NCBI GenBank assembly: GCA_942159475.1 | Contig: OW804102.1 | Span: 36,586,873-36,650,872 of the forward strand | Source: Sthenelais limicola | Lineage: Eukaryota; Annelida; Polychaeta; Phyllodocida; Sigalionidae | DNA: 64,000 nucleotides | Direction: 5' to 3' | Part shown: positions 10,770 to 21,413 of the stretch, piece after piece | Numbering within the stretch: the first letter of the stretch is position 1 | Layout of the letters: each line of letters opens with the position of its first letter | Notes under the pieces: generated by a model | The model's input: only the letters and a program-made list of their open reading frames with translations | Databases searched by the model: none | What the model was told of the DNA's origin: nothing | Made by a program: the position numbers and the translations under genes

Positions 10770-10858
10770 CTTTTTTTGGCCTCATAGATTTACCAGACAG
10801 TGCTTCACTACAGTCCATAGTATTATAATTAGGCTCATACTGTATCATATCATGCCCA

Positions 10859-10980
10859 AAGGCCCATTCACATTAACACGACCAGCAGGCCGATCCTTGC
10901 CGGCAGTAATACTTTAACGTTGTGTATTTTGCCGTGCGGCAGCCGTACATCAATCGGCCGTTGTAATGTGAATGGGCCTT
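10859..10980. mobile_element. MITE-G copy 1
   Basis: AAGGCCCATTCACATTAACA at the left and TGTAATGTGAATGGGCCTT at the right form a terminal inverted repeat that continues into a GC-rich CGGCCG-containing subterminal zone. It is 122 bp. A second copy lies at 53585-53697. Confidence 0.8.
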
Positions 10981-11012
10981 ATGCTAGGGCTACACCAAGG
11001 TTTTCGTCCTTG

Positions 11013-11600
11013 TAGTAGAGTCAATATATGATTTAACCCCCAAAAAATTGCAACAAAACGTTTTATGGTTGTTTCCTGTACTTTCAGGTGTACTGAACAA
11101 CATATCAAAAGTAGAGGAAAATCGGGTTACGGGAAAGTACAAAAAAACGCAAAAATAAAAATGGCGGCCACTGCTGATTTTAGGCACCTTAAACTCAGAG
11201 TTAAATCACATGTAATGCCATATCTCAGCTCATGTTAGCACTATATCCATGTATGATGATACTTTTTCTATATTTTAAGGCCCAAGGAATCTGATTCTGA
11301 AATAGTTTTTCTATTTTAAGGTAATTTTCTAGGTCAAAATCCAATATGGCCGCCACAGAGAGACAAGAATCTTATATCTCAGCTCCTATTGCCACTAGAT
11401 CCATGTATAATACCACTTTTACTATGTTTTTACATATGAGGATTCCATTTCTGAAGTCATTTTTCTGTTTTAAGGTCACTTCCAAGGTAAAAATCCAGTA
11501 TGGCTGCTGCCAGGACATGCATCTGTTATACCTATGCTTTGATTAGCACTACATCCATATACAATTCCAGGTCATTTTTATGATCAAAAGCTATTTTCTG
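11013..11600. repeat. Left inverted arm with tandem subterminal units
   Basis: Three diverged units of about 140-160 bp share TATCTCAGCTC, CTATATCCATGTAT and AAGGTCA followed by AAAATCCAATATGGCCGCC. The unit ends with a YY1-like AATATGGCSGC word. The reverse complement of this arm appears at 14140-14822. Confidence 0.75.
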
Positions 11601-11747
11601 AATCTTACTTCAATGGAGATGAGCCTACCTAAACCTTAAATGTGTCTTACATGATTTAGTTTGTGTATTAAACACACAAAATGTGGAATTAAAGGTCAAA
11701 AGTCAAGGAGAATGTCATTAATAATCTAGATGGTGGACATTAGAAAA

Positions 11748-13830
11748 CTAAAAATTGGGCAAATTTATGTCTTGTTTATCATCTTCATTTACCAGTTGAT
11801 TGGTCATATTATCATAGCTGTCAACTTGACAATGCCCACATGCACTGGTGCATTCCAGCCCATGTTTTTTGCAGGTGCACAGTATGGCACCCTTTTCAAC
11901 AGTTTCAGTGAACCATTTGTATTAATAGTTCTAGAGCAGGGGTTTTTGTCTGTCATAACTGGAATAAGGTTTCCCTTCTTTACTCTCCATCCCAACTCAG
12001 ATGGCTTCATTTCATCACTGCTGCCAATCCATTCCATAACCTGGTAATAAGTCCGCAGGAAGGGAAATTTACACACTGAGGTAGTTGATGGCAGTCTTTC
12101 AGGGGTGACAACAGTCCTAGCTCTTACAACTTCTTTGCAGAGCATATTATATCTGATAGGTGCCAGAGAGTTATTCTGATTTCCATTAAACAAAGTCACC
12201 ATTGCCTGACAACCATTGGATGCCACAACATTCTTGCTTTGCCCTGGTGTACAGAATACTTTTGAGAAGTCTTTTATTCCCTTATCTTTCTTGATAATTC
12301 TTTGAACCCTGTTTTTTTCCAATCCCATATACTCTGGATGTTTATCTTGTCTGAGTGGAAATAAAGTTTAGTGCAGTTGCTTATAATGTCATGGTAGAGC
12401 AAGAGTACAAGAGATCTGGGTCTTCTCCAATGAGGGTGGTGGATTTGAATGCAGACATTGTGATGGCTGCTTTAATTTAACAATGGTAACATCTGCATCT
12501 CCTTCTGCTTGAATCACTTTGTAATTCTTCAATCGCAATCATTCTATGATGAGCTGGATCATTGCCTGCTTGTTTCCCTCATTTGACAGAAAGTGTTGCC
12601 CTTGTTTGTTGTCCTTGTTATGTCCACCTTGTTGGCATTCCAATTTCCAACCCAATGCTGATGTGTACAGTCCTTTACGCTTCAGCCAGCCCCATAACCA
12701 TCAAAAACTGGTGCAAAAGGTTTTTTGCTTCAAACAAAGACATTGGATTGGACACAGTTCATAGTTCATCACTTTCTCTAGTTGGAGTTCACCTGTCTGT
12801 GACACTATACTTCTAGAAATCTCTGAAATAACAATAACAATGATGGATGCCAATGTCTTTACATTGGAATTTCTCTTGTGTGAATATGAGAAAACAGAGT
12901 GTCCATCCATTTTACCAACTAATTCACTTCCTATTGCAAACAGATCATCTACATTGACCTCCTCATTTCCTCATCTTCCATGATTCTACAAACAATTTGG
13001 CGTGTAAGGCACTGATCCACCAGCAGGTGTCCACAAAAGGCTTGTTGTACTGCCTTTTGATTCATCATGTGTATAACAGCATTTCCACCATACACTGTCT
13101 CCAAAATCTCCTGCAGTCCACTTCCCTCTATCAAAGTTCTAATGGCACCCAATACATTCATCAAAGTATGGAAGCTCCCAAGTAATAATACTACATTCCT
13201 GATAGTCTGGAACCCCACTTGCTATCTCAGAAACCTCCCAAAATAGTGGTTAGTCAAAAGTAATAATAATTGTGTTTTGATGCAAGTTTGCTTAGATAAT
13301 CTAGGGTGGACAAGATACAGCTTTTATCCCCTAGATTCATGTTGATCATTGGGAGAAACTGAACTGACGATTTGCCTGGATGCCTACAATCCTTAAAGTA
13401 TATGCATCATGCCTTGTCAACTAGGGGAATTCAGGTGGAAGTGAAAAGACATTTCTCAGAACACATCCCACGATCACATGCAGATGATACTGGAAGTTTC
13501 AAGTCTGTCAGTTTCTTTCTTGGAATGATCTGACTGACTTGCTTCCCAGGTGTGATGGCAGCTATCATGCCTATTCCATGTCCCCTTTCCATCCAGGGTT
13601 ACAATGTTATGGTCAGCATTGTCTCCAGCAAACAACAGGAAGGTCTCTATGTCCATATGACTACCCAACAAATCTGCAGCATGTGAACAGGCTGCATTCT
13701 CTTGAAATCTTTGCACTTCCGGATAAGATGATGAAAAACTCATGGATGAGAGACTGTCAATCAAGAAGCGTGACCTATACAAGTGGTGCATTTGAACTGC
13801 AGGACTTTCTCTATTTGATGATGTCATTTA
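11748..13830 (-). pseudogene. Frameshifted transposon protein with C-terminal CxC-type motif
   Basis: Read from high to low coordinates, successive pieces in different frames give one ordered protein. 13827-13570 has SRFLIDSLSS, EVQRFQENAA and FAGDNADHNIVTLDGKGTW. Then, after a frameshift near 13570, 13572-13431 has MIAAITPGKQ and IIPRKKLTDLKL. About 13355-13275 has LPMINMNLGDKSCILSTL, and about 13250-13195 has PLFWEVSEIASG. 13185-12949 has GSFHTLMNVLGAI, GSGLQEI and VYGGNAVIHMM. 12328-11890 has FLRTYYQVMEWIG and NLIPVMTDKNPC. After another shift, about 11886-11830 has CTCKKHGLECTSACGHC, and the frame then runs to a stop at 11748-11750 with an acidic tail. I recognise this order from uncharacterised proteins common in corals, echinoderms and molluscs whose last part is a tesmin/CXC-like cysteine cluster. 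At least three frameshifts and several stops show it is dead. The N-terminus is not visible. A transposase role is inferred from its place between inverted arms. Confidence 0.7.
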
Positions 13831-14139
13831 TGGATAGATAGTGGGAAGTACATAGTGAACAGACACAGATAACTCCATCATTTCAGCCAGGTTTAAGTGT
13901 TTTTTCATACATTTTGTTAATTACTGAGGTTATTTTTGAAAGACATAACATTTTTTTATTAGAAAACTATGATGCATCATGTCTCTTAATAATTTCTGAC
14001 TTTATATTTGTATATATTATATTGAGCGTGAGATCAAAAGAACTTAAAAAGAAGAAGCACAAACTTGTTTGTGTGCAATCTCAGGTCAATATAATTAACA
14101 ATTTATATGAATTTACACATTTTAGGTTTGAGTAATATT

Positions 14140-14822
14140 ATCTTCATTTAAATTAAAGGCCTAAGTTCATAAAATATGATTTGATCTTGAAAAAGGCTTC
14201 AGAAATGGATTCTCTGTACTTTAAAACCTAAAGAAAATAGTTTTACACATCTATCTAGGGCTAATCTGAGCTGAGATATGACATTTTCGTTCCAGGGCAG
14301 CAGCCATATTGGATTTTGACCTGGAAATGACCTTTAAACAGAAAGATGATTCAGAAATAGAATGCTCATACATTAAAAACTAAGAAAAATGATATTATCT
14401 ATGGTGTTATAGCTGCTGAGATATGATATTTGGCAATACCTGTTGAGATAAAAGAAATCATGTTTTCATTTGGCAGCCATATTGGATTTTGACCTAGAAA
14501 ATGACCTTCTAACAGAATAATTATTGCAGAAATAGATTCCTCACACCCTAAAACATACAAAAACATGTATTATACATGGTTATAATACAATTAGGAGCTG
14601 AGATATGACATTCTATGTTGATTTTAACCTAAATTATGGTAACTAAAATTCGAAGTAGCAGCCATTTTGTTTTTGCGTTTTTTTGTACTTTCCCGTGACC
14701 CGATTTTTCTCTACTTTTGATATGTTATTCAGCACATCTGGAAGTACATGAAACAATCATAAAACGTTTTGTTGCAATTTTTTTGGGGTAGGCCGGTTTT
14801 GGAGCTTAGATTGACTCTACTA
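14140..14822. repeat. Right inverted arm with tandem subterminal units
   Basis: Units recur with GAGCTGAGATATGACATT (about 14268, 14411 and 14592) and GCAGCCATATTGGATTTTGACC (about 14298 and 14475). They are the reverse complement of the left arm. The outer 180 bp is the best-matched part. Confidence 0.75.
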
Positions 14823-14948
14823 TTGCGACAGATACGGTTCTCTAATCCGGCACCATTGGTTTACCATTAGCCGTAAGGTGAAAACCAGATAGGCCGCAAC
14901 GAAATATTTCTTGGTGAAGTTACACCATTACTGCTACGAAACAACCAG

Positions 14949-14984
14949 TGTCAACTACTTTTTGGACAGACTATAGACGCAGAT
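14949..14984. mobile_element. MITE-J end fragment
   Basis: TGTCAACTACTTTTTGGACAGACTATA matches the right end of the full MITE-J at 17811-18200. The opposite end is not found nearby. Confidence 0.55.
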
Positions 14985-15370
14985 GTTACCTAGGTACTGA
15001 GCTTGGTTGCTATGGTATCAGTTTCTCCTCGATTTAAAAATAAACTGTTTCTGAAAAAAAAATGAAATTTTGCTCTAGGAAGAATTAAACAAATGTAAAG
15101 TCAATTGGAATATTATATTAGCGAAATGGCGAGTATAGCAATGTATGACCAGCGTGATGAAATGAGCATGGGTATGTTTAGCTAGTTGCCATGGTTACAT
15201 CAGTAGTTTCAAGCAAAAAACATCCTAAGTTTGGCTCTAAAGCTGTAGGTATACCAAATTATAACTTACACAATCCGGATTAAGAGTAACATTTTTATAT
15301 TATAGTTGTATTTTCAACAAGTGTCCATGTCATGGGCCTTATTTATTGCAATTACCTTTTTTTTCTTCAC
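14985..15370. other. No gene recognised
   Basis: AT-rich. GGTTGCTATGGTATCAG near 15005 and GTTGCCATGGTTACATCAG near 15184 are a loose direct repeat, perhaps a decayed unit. GTTGCCATGGTTAC also matches an RFX X-box. No coding frame. Confidence 0.35.
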
Positions 15371-15452
15371 TCACTCTCACACATGGTCCCTCTCCCCCCC
15401 CCCCCCCACCCACACACACACACTCTCTCCTACATGCGCTAATATTCTAAAG

Positions 15453-15534
15453 TTTGAATCCGCCTGATCCCATCTTTTTAGATCTGATGGTATCTCAAAA
15501 TCACTTTTTCGCAACTCAAGACTCATTCTTCTAT
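15453..15534 (-). mobile_element. MITE-C right-end fragment
   Basis: TGAATCCGCCTGATCCCATC, then GATGGTATCTCAAAATCAC and AACTCAAGACTCATTCTTC correspond to the last 80 bp of MITE-C. It sits in the middle of a pyrimidine tract. Confidence 0.55.
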
Positions 15535-15539
15535 CTCAA

Positions 15540-15874
15540 TAGCCTTCTCTCTTTTCTTTCTCTCACACGTTCCCCCTCTTTCCCTTATATCTCCCCCTCT
15601 CTTTTTTTCTTCCCCCCTCCCTCTTCTCTCCCTCTTTCTCCCACTCACTCTCCTGTCTCTACCTCCCTCTTTCTCCTCTCCCACTCTCTCCCTCTCTCTT
15701 TATCCCAGTTCCTCTCCTGACTCTACCTCCCTCTCTCTCTCCTTCTCTCTCTCCCTCTCTCCCTATTTCTCCCACTCACTTTCCTCTCTCTCCCACTCTC
15801 TCTCTCTTTCTCCCACTCCCTCTCCTGTCTCTACCTCCTCCTCCCTCTCTGTTTCCCCCCCCCCCCCTCTCTCT
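15540..15874. repeat. Long polypyrimidine tract
   Basis: More than 300 bp of almost pure C/T with irregular CTCTC, CTCCC and CACT units, ending in a C run (about 15857-15867) and CTCTCTCT. Such a tract can form triplex (H-) DNA. The 88-codon frame at 15454-15720 is a simple-sequence artefact (Ser/Leu/Pro only). Confidence 0.85.
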
Positions 15875-15879
15875 CTGTG

Positions 15880-16322
15880 CATGCATTATCAACAAATCCC
15901 TGTTCCTACTACTGTATTCCCTGAGAGTATTGGAATATTGTTACGGTCTTGGGTTTCTCAGGTTGGCGTGCGAGTCGGCAAGCACTGGCCACATGTTCGG
16001 GTGCTCTCCGCTCTCTTCCCCCTCTTTGACAACCAAGAACCCTTTTGGCAGTCCCTCCTCATCTCCAAAGCACGATTTCTTTGATCCCTTGCCCAAAGAT
16101 GTTTTATGGCTTCAGATTCTGAGTAGTATTTTAAGGAAAGGATAAAAGGTGACCTTTTAATATATCAGTGTATTGATGGTGAGTTTTAGCGAGGCAGATA
16201 TTTGGCCAAGTTTCTTTGAGTTCATGAAAAGCTGATGGGAATTTTTGAAGGCTACGCAAACAGCAGATGCATTTATTCCTGACTCTAGGATTTTGGTTTT
16301 TAGTTTTTAAAGATGTTCAGTA
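15880..16322. other. No gene recognised
   Basis: Two overlapping frames of 67 and 71 codons in different phases share no known motif. Nothing else stands out. Confidence 0.35.
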
Positions 16323-16535
16323 CAGTCCTGGTCCAAACCCTCAGATCAGATAAGAATGGTATGTCAGTGATTAGACGCCTACTTCGCTAAACAGTTTCCT
16401 GGCCTAGGACTAGGCGTTCTAATGGGAATATAATGACATTTTGCGGTCTTAATGGGATTATAATGGCATTTGCGGTTTGATGCGAGAGGCTTTCCCTCTG
16501 TTTGAAGGGACTCTCTCAACTGTGGGCCTAGACTG
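16323..16535 (+). mobile_element. MITE-B copy with AGTA target duplication
   Basis: CAGTCCTGGTCCAAACCC to TGTGGGCCTAGACTG, 213 bp, flanked by AGTA on both sides (16319-16322 and 16536-16539). One of the cleanest copies. Confidence 0.9.
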
Positions 16536-16985
16536 AGTAATCAACATTACATCAAATAAGGAAATTGTTCTCAGTCAATCCTGATATATAGAGGACAATC
16601 AATTTATTAATCTAATTTTATTTCTATAAATTTTATCTATATTCTATTTTATCAATTTTAATTCTATCAATTTGTATTTTTCACCTATAATTTAACATTA
16701 TCGGATAAATACATAGAAATATAGACTTTCCCCTTCTGCATACATGTATGAAAATAACATACCACAGAACATAGAATGGACAATATTGAGCATGGGCATT
16801 TTCATTTTTATTATGTTAATCGATAATTCTATCAAATACAAGTACGAAAAAGGGTGATCTAGCAACTTCTACTTCCACAGGTCTTCCAGTTTTACCTTTA
16901 GAAATCAACTGATCGCATTTCACACATTAGCAGTATTAGAAACGTTTTATAGTTCGTATGGACTCAGTTTAACAACAATGAAGAT
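16536..16985. other. No gene recognised
   Basis: Very AT-rich. GAAAAAGGGTGATCTAGCAAC to CACAGGTCTTCCAG (about 16846-16890) loosely matches 24301-24352, so a low-copy repeat may be present. No coding frame. Confidence 0.35.
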
Positions 16986-16989
16986 TACA

Positions 16990-17040
16990 TGATGTTTTTT
17001 CTAAAGACATTTTATTGAGACTGGTTTCGAAGTTTGAAAG
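16990..17040 (-). mobile_element. LINE 3'-end fragment
   Basis: AAAGACATTTTATTGAGACTGGTTTCGA is identical in core to the 3' end of the LINE relic at 29849-30482, in the same orientation. Confidence 0.6.
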
Positions 17041-17148
17041 TCTTAATTATTTAGCATTCAAGGTATCCCTCAGGAGATATTGACTAGGGGATATAGTCCA
17101 GGGGTCTTGTAGCTCAGAGTAAAAGGAAATCTTTTAATGGGGCTGGTG

Positions 17149-17181
17149 CATAATCTTTACTAATGATTAGTAAAGATTATG
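17149..17181. repeat. Perfect palindrome, 16-bp arms
   Basis: CATAATCTTTACTAAT and its exact complement are separated by a single G. No family context seen. Confidence 0.85.
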
Positions 17182-17384
17182 ATTATGTTACAATTGGGAT
17201 TATCAATTATTACGAATTTACGGTTTGATAGTTTCATCATTTTATGTACTCTGACTTTGCTTGCGATGGATGACATTAAGATAGATTTACAAGTTTACAA
17301 AACCTCAGGAATTCCTTGCAAAATAATTATATTATGCACCGATCCAATTGTCCTCGGGGCCCAATATGTTGGGCTGGGGCCTGT

Positions 17385-17536
17385 CAGTCTAGGCTCAGAG
17401 TTGAGAGAATCCCTTCAAACTGAGGGAAAGCCTTTCGCTCCGAACCGCAAAATGCCATTAGAATCGTGTCATGGAAGCCATTAGCGCAGTAGGCGTCCAA
17501 TCACTGAGATGCCATTCTTGTCTGATCTAAGAGGCT
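17385..17536 (-). mobile_element. MITE-B copy, shortened
   Basis: CAGTCTAGGCTCAGAGTTGAG opens the copy. CCATTAGCGCAGTAGGCG and CCATTCTTGTCTGATCT follow. One of the two AATTATAATG blocks is deleted and the far end is lost. Confidence 0.75.
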
Positions 17537-17539
17537 GGA

Positions 17540-17632
17540 GTATGTGTGTGGCGTGTGTGTGTATGGGGGGGGGTTGTATGGCTGGAGTGTGTGTTGGTAT
17601 GTTGGTGTGTGTGTGTGTGGGGGGGGGGGGGG
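17540..17632. repeat. GT/G simple sequence
   Basis: (GT)n runs with two G tracts. Overlapping frames here on both strands are artefacts. Confidence 0.8.
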
Positions 17633-17810
17633 TATAATGGCTGCCAAGTGAATGGAGTAGCTCCCATTCAGATAGTACTCGGATACAATCGCTTTCTTCG
17701 TTACGACCACCAAATAAATCTGACTGCACAACAATTTGTTGAGTGGATATGAGGGTTGATATAAGCTATGATATACACCGCCCCAACTTTATGATGCCTG
17801 ACACACCATG

Positions 17811-18200
17811 TATAGTCTGTCCGAAAAGTAGTTGACACGTGATTCCTTCGTTCCTTTAAGGGGAGGGAAAAGTGGGGGATTTTTTACTTCAAACCTTTGC
17901 TCCCTGAATCGCCGTTTGCGACCGACCATGGAAGTATGTGACCGACCATGGCCAAATATACAGCTGTATTGTATTGCGCTGCCTCTGTTTTATATGCAGC
18001 AGCTGTTGTTTTGCTTAAAAGGAAGGAAGAGCTTGTTATATTGGCCCTGTTACTCCATGGTTAATCACAATGAGCGACTCGCTGGGCAAAGGGTTCACAG
18101 GTCCTTGTCATTTACAAATAGAAATACAAAATCTCCCACTTTCCCCACCCCTTAAAGGCACAAAGGAATCACGTTTCAACTACTTTTGGGACAGACTATA
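17811..18200. mobile_element. MITE-J: full element, TATAGTCTGTCC ends
   Basis: TATAGTCTGTCCGAAAAGTAG at the left and CTACTTTTGGGACAGACTATA at the right form a terminal inverted repeat that continues through CGTGATTCCTT and CCTTTAAGGGG, over 60 bp in all with small gaps. It is 390 bp. Ends that include TA suggest a TA target duplication as in Tc1/mariner-type MITEs. The 107-codon frame inside has no domain. Confidence 0.85.
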
Positions 18201-18520
18201 GGGGAGACTAGACTATGTCTAACAGGTGTGTCGTGTCGCTCCACATTGAGAGGTTCCTAACCTGTCCACCAGGGCACCCCCTCATGTATGTTTGATATGT
18301 TACACCTGTAGAGCACGTAGAGGGGTTGTTCAGCGTTAGAGGTGAGGGGGAGGTGGGGTGGGGGTTTTCAATATTAAGGGCAAGGGAGGGCTGTTCAGAT
18401 TTTGTTGTAAGGTGCATGGGGTCTGTTGTGCCTCGATATTAATAGTTGTGGTTCATTTGGGGGTGGTTTCATAAACTAAAACTGAGGTCAATATCCTACC
18501 TATTTCTTTCAAAATATTTA

Positions 18521-18554
18521 CCGTGAAGGAGTAATGTAAACTCCGAAACGTTGG
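18521..18554 (+). ncRNA. Degenerate hammerhead-like motif, Penelope type
   Basis: CCGTGAAGGAGT, then AATGTA, then ACTCCGAAACGTTGG. GGAGT and ACTCC can form stem II, and GAAAC follows as in a hammerhead core. The CUGAUGA box is damaged (CCGTGAA), so activity is unlikely. Such cores with GAAACGTTGG are known from the terminal repeats of Penelope-like elements. A similar motif is at 33698-33731 on the other strand. Confidence 0.4.
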
Positions 18555-19060
18555 TATCCTATTGAATACATCATCCTAAAGCATAATCTTATCCTCCACT
18601 TGTCTTTATTACAGCTTTGGTGTTTTTCATTATAACTTTGAATTTTTGTTTCATACTACATAATTTTGTCCGCATTGGTGAATAGCTAAGGTGGATCATT
18701 GCCGGCAGGGCTCAACTCCCATCAACCCTCACTCACTCACCCACGCCACCTATCAACACACCTCCACCATTGCACCTTCCTCATTCACCTCTCTGCCATT
18801 GACTTATATGCACCCACCCACCCACACCTATCATCATCTCACAACTTTGATCATCTACTACACTCATCAATTTATTTTAACAAATCAAAAATCATTTATT
18901 ATATTATCAACAATTTTACCATACTTTTACCATCAATGAAAATCAATTTTATCAAAAATAATATCCATTATAATTCCCAATTGCCTTCGTTGAGTCCTTT
19001 GTCCGGTAATGTAAGCCATACAATAATCAGATGAAACGGTTTTGGTGTAACATGCACATC
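18555..19060. other. No gene; C/A-rich simple stretch
   Basis: 18715-18850 is rich in CACTCACTCACC, CACCCACCCAC and similar strings. It is followed by AT-rich sequence. Overlapping frames in two phases share simple composition only. Confidence 0.45.
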
Positions 19061-19295
19061 GGGCAGATTTTCAGAAAATGCACAATTCACCTTCACAAAT
19101 ACTCCCAAATAACCCACATTTAAGACAAAAAAAAAGCTTCAAAATGCAGTTGATCATAACAGAACCGATACTTTAAATCAATGCGATACCAAATGTAGTC
19201 AGATATACCCGATATTCTTAATTTTTCAGCATAATTTAGCATAATTTCCTAAATGTGTAGAGCTGCCAATTGTACATTTTCTGAAAATCTGACCC
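19061..19295 (-). mobile_element. MITE-A copy, 235 bp
   Basis: GGGCAGATTTTCAGAAAATG to CATTTTCTGAAAATCTGACCC, with the second-subfamily interior (CATAACAGAACCGATACTTTAAATCAATGCG). Full length. Confidence 0.9.
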
Positions 19296-19419
19296 ACATA
19301 ATAAAATGATAACCTGCATCGTGTGGAGGGAGCCAACAGGGTCATCGGGTGAGAATAATCCAACAACACTCCAATTGAATATGCTTAACATTATCCCATG
19401 ACAATCTGATTGATCTGGT

Positions 19420-19667
19420 GGGTGAAGTCTTCTGAAAATGTACAATTCACCTAAAAATACCAATCCTCTCAAATAACCCATATTTAAGACAAAAATAAGG
19501 CTCTAAATTCATTTCAACATAACAAAACAGATTCTGTTAATCATCCTAATCCCAAATATACTCAGATATACCTACTAGTACATGTATTCAGCGGTTTCCA
19601 GTCTAATTTGGCAGAATTTGGTAAATGTGCAGAGCTGCCGATTGTTCATTTTCTGACATCCTGACCC
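19420..19667 (-). mobile_element. MITE-A copy
   Basis: Both ends are diverged (GGGTGAAGTCTTCTGAAAATG and TTTCTGACATCCTGACCC), but the interior is complete. It lies 125 bp from the previous copy in the same orientation. Confidence 0.85.
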
Positions 19668-19964
19668 TGATAGCCACCCGATTGGAAAAAAAACGGGTTT
19701 GTGTGCAAGTTTTTGATATTGTGTAGCATCAAATTTACAATTTAATCTATTGGCATGAGAGTTGGGCTATAATACATGTATGTATACATAACAGTATTAA
19801 AGGGATACATTGTATAATGAGAAGGTGCCTATAGTGATGTAAATGTTCCCATTAATCCCCACCCCAAGTGCCTTCCTCGGGGGTCGTACCTAGTTGGATG
19901 GGAATCAAATGAAATTTTAATTTTGGGGTTTCCTCTGAAGTGATGGTGAATCAATAGTCATGGT
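19668..19964. other. No gene recognised
   Basis: Unremarkable AT-rich sequence. Confidence 0.35.
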
Positions 19965-20157
19965 GGTGAGGTGGAAAGTGGGTGGCGGGGGTGGGTGGTG
20001 GATGGGGGGGGGGAGGGTGACTGGGGTAGGTGGGGAAGGGGGAGGCCTGGGGCTAGAGGGGATGGGTGCTCCCATAGATAGTATCAATTGATACTCTGGT
20101 GAGCAACTAAAACAACAGTGGGGTGAGGTTGGGGGAGGGTCGGTGGTGTTTGGGGGT
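19965..20157. repeat. G-rich GGT/GGGT simple sequence
   Basis: Irregular GTGGGTGG, GGGAGGG and GGTGGGG units with an 11-nt G run. The minus-strand frame (19917-20162) is a Pro/Thr/Ser artefact. Confidence 0.75.
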
Positions 20158-20160
20158 TGC

Positions 20161-20602
20161 ATGGTTGCTTCATGCCTTGTTTGACACCATACTTTAGTAT
20201 ATATATATTGTTATTATTTGGTCCTATCAGGGCGAGAGAGGAACCACCCTAGCGAGATATGATACCCTGCTTCTTTATTATTATCAATGGTTCTTTAATT
20301 CTTTTGCAATGAATTGTTAATGACGTTACTATATAGCTTACCACATTCTTAAAATATTCCCAATCGTAAAATACCCCCAAAATGGTTGCTTCATGCCTTG
20401 TTTGACACCATACTTTAGTATATATATATTGTTATTATTTGGTCCTATCAGGGCGAGAGAGGAACCACCCTAGCGAGATATGATACCCTGCTTCTTTATT
20501 ATTATCAATGGTTCTTTAATTCTTTTGCAATGAATTGTTAATGACGTTACTATATAGCTTACCACATTCTTAAAATATTCCCAATCGTAAAATACCCCCA
20601 AA
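20161..20602 (+). repeat. Perfect 221-bp tandem duplication
   Basis: The block starting ATGGTTGCTTCATGCC at 20161 is repeated from 20382 with no difference that I can see, including a TATATATAT run and CTTTATTATTATCAATGG. Identity of both units points to a recent event, or to an assembly duplication. Confidence 0.93.
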
Positions 20603-21081
20603 ATACCCCCAAAGCCTTATTTTCAGGATTGGAGTTGTATCGAGCCTCGATAGCCCCCCTCCCCGGCTGTCTCAATGGCTAGGCGGCTAGAATCAAAGGG
20701 AGGAAAAGCCACTCCACAAAGAAAAGCCCGGGCATTGGCAGATCAAAATATTGCCTTCTAATAGCACAGCAACAAGCACTTGAGTCCCGAGATAGCACAA
20801 AAGATCACACGATCCAAGTCTTTTCAAACAAATTAAAAGAAAACATTTCTTTGAGTTTTTTTCCTTAGCTTCAGGTCTCTATGGTGGTTTGGATGTGAGG
20901 GGTAGGTTCCCGGATGAAAGGAAGGCTGCTGATTGGTTTGTGTGGCTATGGTAACCAGCGTTTGTTGATCTATATTTATTAATATGTAAATTTTCCATTT
21001 CCTTTTCTGTTTAGCTAGATCGTGTTTTTTCTATGGGACTAATTATTTGAGGAAGGGTTGTAAGGGATAATAGTCTCATGG
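20603..21081. other. No gene recognised
   Basis: Mixed composition, slightly GC-richer at 20640-20760. No repeat shared with the rest of the window and no credible frame. Confidence 0.35.
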
Positions 21082-21299
21082 TACTGTAAACGTATTTATT
21101 TTCGCACTGATAAATTTTCGCGCACTAAGTACTTTGACACCTTTTCGCGCGGATTTAAATTCACGCAGCAAGGAAGTCTCACATCTTGATAATGCAATAA
21201 TTATACCTTTCGCGCAGGATTTATTTTTGCGTACAACAGTGGGTGTGCTAAAATAGCGAAAATAAATACTGGGCAAACATTAATTATACGTTTACAGTA
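21082..21299. mobile_element. MITE-K: TACTGTAAACGTAT-ended element
   Basis: TACTGTAAACGTAT and ATACGTTTACAGTA are exact inverted ends of a 218-bp element. Inside there are repeated TTTTCGCG/CGCG words and GCGAAAATAAATAC mirrored with GTATTTATTTTCGC. The outer TA on each side fits a TA target duplication. Confidence 0.85.
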
Positions 21300-21413
21300 T
21301 TTGTATTTGATTACCAATTCAGATGGGAGACTTGGCGACTAGACAGTATCGGTTACACAAACAATCAATCTTGATGTTCTTCCAGCTTATACACATGACT
21401 TACCAATAGGGGA

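Larger units (their letters stand above)
11013..14822 (-). mobile_element. 3.8-kb DNA transposon with long repeated inverted arms
   Basis: Left end TAGTAGAGTCAAT and right end ATTGACTCTACTA are inverted and are flanked by TTG on both sides (11010-11012 and 14823-14825), a possible 3-bp target duplication. Next inside, TTGCAACAAAACGTTTTATG and the block with TTTGTACTTTCCCGTGACCC (left copy inverted) are also symmetric. The arms extend 600-700 bp and consist of tandem units of about 140-160 bp. Between them lies a minus-strand pseudogene of a cysteine-rich mobile-element protein. I cannot assign the superfamily. Frameshifts make this copy inactive. Confidence 0.75.

Noticed and set aside
11730..12047. 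105-codon plus-strand frame
   Set aside because: It lies opposite the transposon pseudogene, whose minus-strand reading has recognisable family motifs; the plus frame has none.
12949..13218. Separate small gene on the minus strand
   Set aside because: Its sequence fits in order between the flanking frames as a middle piece of one frameshifted protein.
15454..15720. 88-codon frame rich in Ser, Leu and Pro
   Set aside because: Translation of a polypyrimidine tract and a MITE-C scrap.
18715..18850. CACTCACTC/CACCCAC stretch as a SINE-F tail
   Set aside because: No SINE-F body or target duplication beside it; simple sequence is enough.
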